64,000 nt of DNA. Origin: Liolophura sinensis (lineage: Eukaryota > Mollusca > Polyplacophora > Chitonida > Chitonidae). The position numbers and the translations under genes are program-made. Below the pieces are notes generated by a model. It did not search any database, was not told where the DNA came from, and saw only the letters and a program-made list of their open reading frames with translations. Positions 59,651 to 64,000 of this stretch are shown here, one piece after another; the stretch's first letter is position 1; each line of letters opens with the position of its first letter. The DNA is taken from contig NC_088301.1 of the NCBI RefSeq assembly GCF_032854445.1, forward strand, positions 10,662,281 through 10,726,280, given 5' to 3'.

Positions 59651-61307
59651 TAATCACCATGACGTCGTGTACTGACGGCATACGTCCCCCTTGGCATTTG
59701 CAACCGGCCGTAACGTTACGACCCCTTTCAGAAACAGCCCTTCGGACATGTGCATAAACCACAGAGAACCGCCGTCCTTCGTCAGCTACTCGAGAAATCC
59801 CCTGACGTAAGGCCACATCGTGTCCTGACCGCTCATGCATGTAGACCTTATCGTACATCACTGGAGTACATATAATTCCATTGGTTTCGCGTTTAATTTT
59901 CTCTGAACAACACTACAGTAAAACGCGAATACATCACTGTGCATAGAAAATTCATCTAAAACTGATGCATCGTGCATGACAAGAGTAAAATATATCCACA
60001 GACTGATTGGGGTTTATTTATATGCATAAGTACTTATAGCCAATTAATCAAACACCAACCGCGCCTCCCCACGCAATTCATTGTTATTCCCCTATATATA
60101 GATGTATAAAGAAAGGGCTTGACTGCAAATACTGCAAAACAGACGTAAAATACTATATTTGGGTTCTTATATAGTAGGCTCATGAAACTATGGGAAATAG
60201 GAGTGGGGAAATAAGTTCTATAACAATAGCTGAAAAGAAATATTTCAAAAGTGATTGGCTGAGGGAGTGAAATTATACCTACCAAAATACAGGTAAACAG
60301 CTTCAATGAGTGTCCGAAAATGGAATTCGCTTGTAATATTTCAAGCTTTAATTATTTCTGTACATACACCTAGGACGATATTAAATAAACATTGGTAAGG
60401 TAATGCTGGGCTCGCAAATTTAACTTTATCAGAGAAAATCCGGTCATGATTCCCATAATATATGAAAATGAACATATAAATAATTCTGCTAAATCATTTT
60501 TTTGTAGTTAAGGGAAAAGACAAGAAGTAATTTAACTTTACTTTTTTCGGACGAGTGGTGGAAACAGACATAAAGGGGCCATATTCGTTTATTTCTAACA
60601 CGCTTGCTAACTCTATAAACCAGGTTTTAATATGGAATTCTTAACCGGCCATGAGATACACGCCATACTGGAGAAACTGGAAACACGATGGCACGTCATG
60701 TCACTCATATCTTAAGCTTATTCAATCTGTATGGCAAAAAGGGAAAACAGAGAATGTGTTGCCTGACAGCGCAAACATGCGTTCTCGCGTTACAGAAAAT
60801 GTTCTCAGTTTTGCTTTTTACTCTGATATGCGATATGTTGGTTAGGCCTATACAAGCATCGCACAAAGAGGATATAGGCCTATACACTTTTTAAAACACA
60901 CTCAAACATAGGTACCGCTGCTTATAAGAAAGAGCTTCCGGGGCCTTAGCGGCCCCTTCACCCTTAGCGTAGCCAGCACCCTTGGCGTCCCCTGGACCCT
61001 AGCCTCACTGGTTAAAATAGTGGCTGTCCCACTTTGCTTCCTTAGGCCCTGCTACGGAATTTCATAGGCCTGTATGCACACTTCTCCCAGTTTCACATTT
61101 ATAAGGCTTGTCGGTTTGCAAATTCTGTCAACCGAAAATGTGAAAGTAACATACTTATAACGCACATAATAGGCACATAATCTGTGCCTATCCTAAATAT
61201 TCCTAAGATATATTCCTAAGGGAGTGACGTCATTTGTAATCATCAGAGGGATGTTGCATGTTCGCTGTAAAGTCTACCGGCCAACTATCTTCTATTTTCG
61301 TGCATAT
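59651..61307. other. Unassigned sequence with a small GC-rich hairpin
   Basis: At 60938-60956 'ggggccttagcggcccc' can fold. The surrounding 60935-61010 is GC-rich, with the minus strand reading an Ala/Gly/Lys-rich text. No gene could be supported. Confidence 0.35.
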
Positions 61308-61515
61308 CCTGTTGGTCGAGTGGTCTAAACGGTTGACATGTATTGCTGGCGATTTGGTGCCTGACTCTGAGGTCGCTGGTTCGAAACCCGCAGTGGTCTC
61401 AGCCAGATTGTAGCACTAGAATATTTGCTGTATTCAGGAAATGTAATCCCTGTTAACGATAATACTGTTACGTATATGCCTGCTGGCGGCAAACAACGAT
61501 AGAAACGTATAAGCA
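61308..61515 (+). mobile_element. Third SINE-like, tRNA-headed repeat
   Basis: The head 'tggtcgagtggtctaaacgg' (A-box) and 'ctggttcgaaacccgc' (B-box) are spaced as in a long-variable-arm tRNA (Leu/Ser type). They are followed by about 130 bp of non-tRNA sequence. Because the acceptor stem does not close, I call it a SINE and not a tRNA gene. Confidence 0.6.
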
Positions 61516-62009
61516 TTATTATTACAAATTTCGGCGATTTTACAAATCCAGGCAAATCTTTTGAAATTGAGCTCTGGTGATCTTACATAGTCGGATTGTA
61601 GCATGCGATTACGCTACTTTCCACCTATGTGTGACTACATGTAGGCCTACTTCGCCATAAAGCAGACCGATATACGAGACACGTACGTGAAATCACAGAC
61701 CTGTGTGAAATACACTTCTTGTGTCATATATGCATCTTGGGTAACACCGTCCAGCTGTGAAGAGAGACAATAGGATGGAGGGGGTGTGGTTTTGGCACAT
61801 TACTTAAATATATGGATTCGTACATCGAATACATGCAGTAGAATATGATACATAGGCCTATACTGAAACAATGTGGAATAGATGCACCTGATAGTCTGTG
61901 GTGCTGACTCATCTTATACGTTCGTGCATGTTGCTAAATGTACTAAACAGTCGTTTATACCTATGGCTCTCTATTTCAATGAGAGAGAAGTTTCACGTCT
62001 CAAAACTGT
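61516..62009. other. Unassigned sequence
   Basis: No feature recognised. Confidence 0.5.
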
Positions 62010-62617
62010 TGCGGTGTCACGCCGCCAAAGCAACGACCTTGACCCTTCATCCGTGTCGGTCAGTCGAAGGTCACCCCGAAGTTCACTACCCACAATGCTC
62101 GTGTTATGAATGGGGATATTGACTGCTGTTGAATGGAACAGCAAAATGTTTTAGGTTTTGTTTACCATTTTGTGTTCGGGGTGGAAGTTAGGATGTGTCT
62201 TGTAGTGACACGTAACTTCCGATAAAACCACGCTGATGTTCTGATTGTAGAACAAGAAGAAGTTACTCTTGAGTGAGTTAAAATAGAAAACATGGCCGTC
62301 CATGGCAATGTACCAAGACAACAACAACAAGTCTCCATGCCTCGCCTTAGAGATTATCAGCTAGACTTTGATCTTTTCAAGCGTTTTAATGAGATACGAC
62401 CCTAAGGTCAATCCATGTAGTATGAATCCTCTGTTTAGGCAAGTCTAGTTTTAGTTTGGTTAGGGTTTCGGTGGCCTGAAAATGAAGACACCTGAAATTA
62501 CACGTTGTTGTTTCCCTGGTGTGATTGAGTGCTTGTGTGATGATGGCACAGAGCTTATTGGTTATGAGGAAATCCGCTTCCGTCACGTCATGATCTGGCG
62601 TTGATTTCAGGAAAATG
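62010..62617 (+). promoter_or_regulatory. Probable promoter and noncoding first exon of the 62965 gene
   Basis: 'actacccacaatgc' at about 62085 matches the core of the ZNF143/Staf site, common at ubiquitously used promoters. 'aaggtca' and 'gaccttgaccc' half-sites flank it, and a YY1-like ATGGCCG lies near 62292. A strong donor (ATG|GTAAGA, GT at 62618) ends the putative exon. The transcription start is not defined. Confidence 0.4.
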
Positions 62618-62867
62618 GTAAGATAATCATTTGTTTTTATTATTAGATACTATGTTCATACGCTTGCTAGCTTAGGAATATGTTCTGATGAGATGTGTAT
62701 AATAGGCTTTATTTCCTTCTATATCTCATAGTCATATCATGAATGTTAGCCATTATGTTGTTATAGTTTTATTTTGTGTCATTAATAATTCCTCTCTACC
62801 TTATTTAATTGTTTGATTTGGGTGATGTCTATAAAAGAACTTAATCATGGTCTTTTGATCATTTCAG
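62618..62867 (+). other. Probable 5'UTR intron, 250 bp
   Basis: The donor GTAAGA is at 62618 and the acceptor 'ttgatcatttcag' ends at 62867. Splicing would join an ATG (62615-62617) to a short upstream ORF of 24 codons ending at TAA 62934-62936, before the main start. This is inferred from consensus only. Confidence 0.5.
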
Positions 62868-62964
62868 TTTGGTCAAACTTCAGTGAAAATTACTTTGCAC
62901 ATTTACAGTACAGGGAAGATGAATTTTGAAAATTAAAACCCCGTAGCTGTAGCATAATCTAGCC

Positions 62965-64000
62965 ATGGCAACTCCAAAGAGGTCACTGGCATCAAAATTT
63001 ACTCAGGAATCCAAGAAAAAAGAGTCTAAGAGTGACTCAGGGAAGTTGTTCAAGAAACAGAAAAGCAAGCGGGATGGATCTTCTAAGTTGAGTGTGCCTA
63101 GTGAAACAGAGGCCCCATCCAAACCTTCTCCGACACAAGGCAAGCGAGGGAAAGATGGTGATGGAGTCAAGCAGAAGAAACTAAGTCCATCCAGGACACT
63201 GGATACTGCTGTTCAGCGGAAGCTGTTGTATGAGGAAGATGGTGGTGGAAGCAAACCTGGTCAAGTTGCTGGCCAGAATGAAGGGAAAGGGAAGGTGACA
63301 AAAATAGGAGGACAAATAAAAGGATGGTGTACTCCCATAAAATCCACAGGAAGCTTTGTCACTCATGCCAACATTGTGCTGCAGCCAGGGAGTAAGGATG
63401 AGAAAACCGAATCTCTTCTGAACTCCTCACAGCCTGAACGGTCAGGTGTGTCAACTACAGATACTGCGATGATAAGTCATAAGAAGGTTGTACACTCTGA
63501 CCAGAAAAGTGATGTTGACCAGACGATCGAAATCCTCAAAGAGGAGCCTATGATGACAGAGCCTACACCTGCTGAAGGTATCCAACGCAAACTGTCAGAA
63601 ATAGTAGATCCAATAGCAGAGGAAACTGAAGTGTCACAAATGGAGATCGATGAAGCACCGGAAGAGATTAAAAGTCCAAAATCACCAGTTGTACCGTCCA
63701 AACTCAGTATGCAGTTACAAGAAATGATCAAGAAAGAGAACCGTCCCAAAATAGTAGTGCCAGAAATGAGATTAGATGAAGGGTCAGAGAAAACAAACCT
63801 GTCAAACTCACCCACACCTCTGAAGGGCAGCTCCTCCTCCTCTTTGCTCATTCGGCTACACTCTAAAGATGAGCACAGTGATGATGGTGACCCACGACAC
63901 CGCGAGAGCCCGGACTGTAGCGATGATGGAAGCCTTGACAGCGAGCAGTGGCATCATTTCTCAAAGCCACTACAGATTATCACATCTATGCAGCGCAGGA
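62965..64000 (+). CDS. N-terminal 345 codons of a large, probably nuclear protein (partial)
   Basis: The frame opens at ATG 62965 in a strong context (gccATGg) with an in-frame TAG 12 bp upstream at 62950-62952. It stays open to the window edge, 345 codons plus one base, and no splice donor is needed inside. The N-terminus is basic (KKK near 18-20, KKQKSKR at 30-36, GKRGK at 59-63, KQKK at 69-72), consistent with nuclear import. The rest is Ser/Glu/Asp/Lys-rich and looks disordered, with SP/TP sites (SPSR at 74, SPKSP at 237) and two SUMO-consensus-like tetrapeptides (LKEE near 191, IKKE near 255). QRKL occurs twice (84, 207). No folded domain is visible, so the family is not identified. Chromatin, DNA-repair or cell-cycle proteins often begin this way, but that is only a guess. 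Confidence 0.85.
   Translation, partial: MATPKRSLASKFTQESKKKESKSDSGKLFKKQKSKRDGSSKLSVPSETEAPSKPSPTQGKRGKDGDGVKQKKLSPSRTLDTAVQRKLLYEEDGGGSKPGQVAGQNEGKGKVTKIGGQIKGWCTPIKSTGSFVTHANIVLQPGSKDEKTESLLNSSQPERSGVSTTDTAMISHKKVVHSDQKSDVDQTIEILKEEPMMTEPTPAEGIQRKLSEIVDPIAEETEVSQMEIDEAPEEIKSPKSPVVPSKLSMQLQEMIKKENRPKIVVPEMRLDEGSEKTNLSNSPTPLKGSSSSSLLIRLHSKDEHSDDGDPRHRESPDCSDDGSLDSEQWHHFSKPLQIITSMQRR

Noticed and set aside
61308-61390. tRNA gene (Leu/Ser type)
   Set aside because: A- and B-box-like sequences are present but no acceptor stem closes, and SINE-like sequence follows.

Overview
This is a stretch of animal nuclear genome, AT-rich, repeat-dense and gene-poor. Nothing looks bacterial: there is no dense gene packing, and there are microsatellites, minisatellites, tRNA-derived SINEs with target-site duplications (TSDs), a Penelope-like retroelement, a Ty3/Gypsy relic and DNA-transposon MITEs. 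The main SINE has a 3' end built around 'gagtacggcgtaaaacacc' and an (AAAT)n tail, a style I associate with mollusc genomes. A bivalve or gastropod mollusc is my best guess, but this is inferred from repeat style and not proven.

Only two protein genes are convincing. (1) 48189-48995 (-) is an intact, intronless 268-aa secreted protein that carries the whole violaxanthin de-epoxidase (VDE) architecture: an 11-cysteine N-terminal domain, then a lipocalin domain with the WY and DCFDCQ motifs of the plant/algal xanthophyll-cycle enzyme. It lacks the plant Glu-rich tail. A VDE-like protein in an animal is the most interesting item in the window. (2) 62965 to the right edge (+) is the first 345 codons of a long, acidic/serine-rich, probably nuclear protein. 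It has a strong Kozak start, an in-frame stop just upstream, a probable 250-bp intron in the 5'UTR and a ZNF143-like promoter motif.

Layout: 1-9.9 kb is mostly unique or unrecognised sequence with (TA)n runs, weak minisatellites and a palindromic element. 9.9-19.8 kb is a diverged direct tandem duplication of about 5 kb (copies A and B). Later insertions distinguish the copies: a TTAA-flanked T2/Kolobok-like MITE with a second such MITE nested inside it in A, and two SINEs in B, each with its empty site preserved in the sister copy. 20-26 kb holds a 24-bp array, a cluster of AP-1 motifs and a 59-bp array with higher-order structure. 26-41 kb is SINE-peppered sequence with a 69-bp array and a second T2-like MITE. 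41.1-43.3 kb is a dead Penelope-like element broken by a SINE and a 100-bp MITE. 48.2-49.0 kb is the VDE-like gene. 50.0-51.9 kb is a mosaic AT-rich minisatellite invaded by three SINEs. 52.4 kb has a GC-rich foldback element. 53.6-57.4 kb is a dead Ty3/Gypsy element. 57.4-62 kb is mostly unrecognised. 62-64 kb is the promoter and first coding exon of gene 2.

The two genes show no obvious functional link. Most of the remaining structure records transposition and tandem-repeat growth. All assignments rest on reading the sequence by eye; no database search was run.
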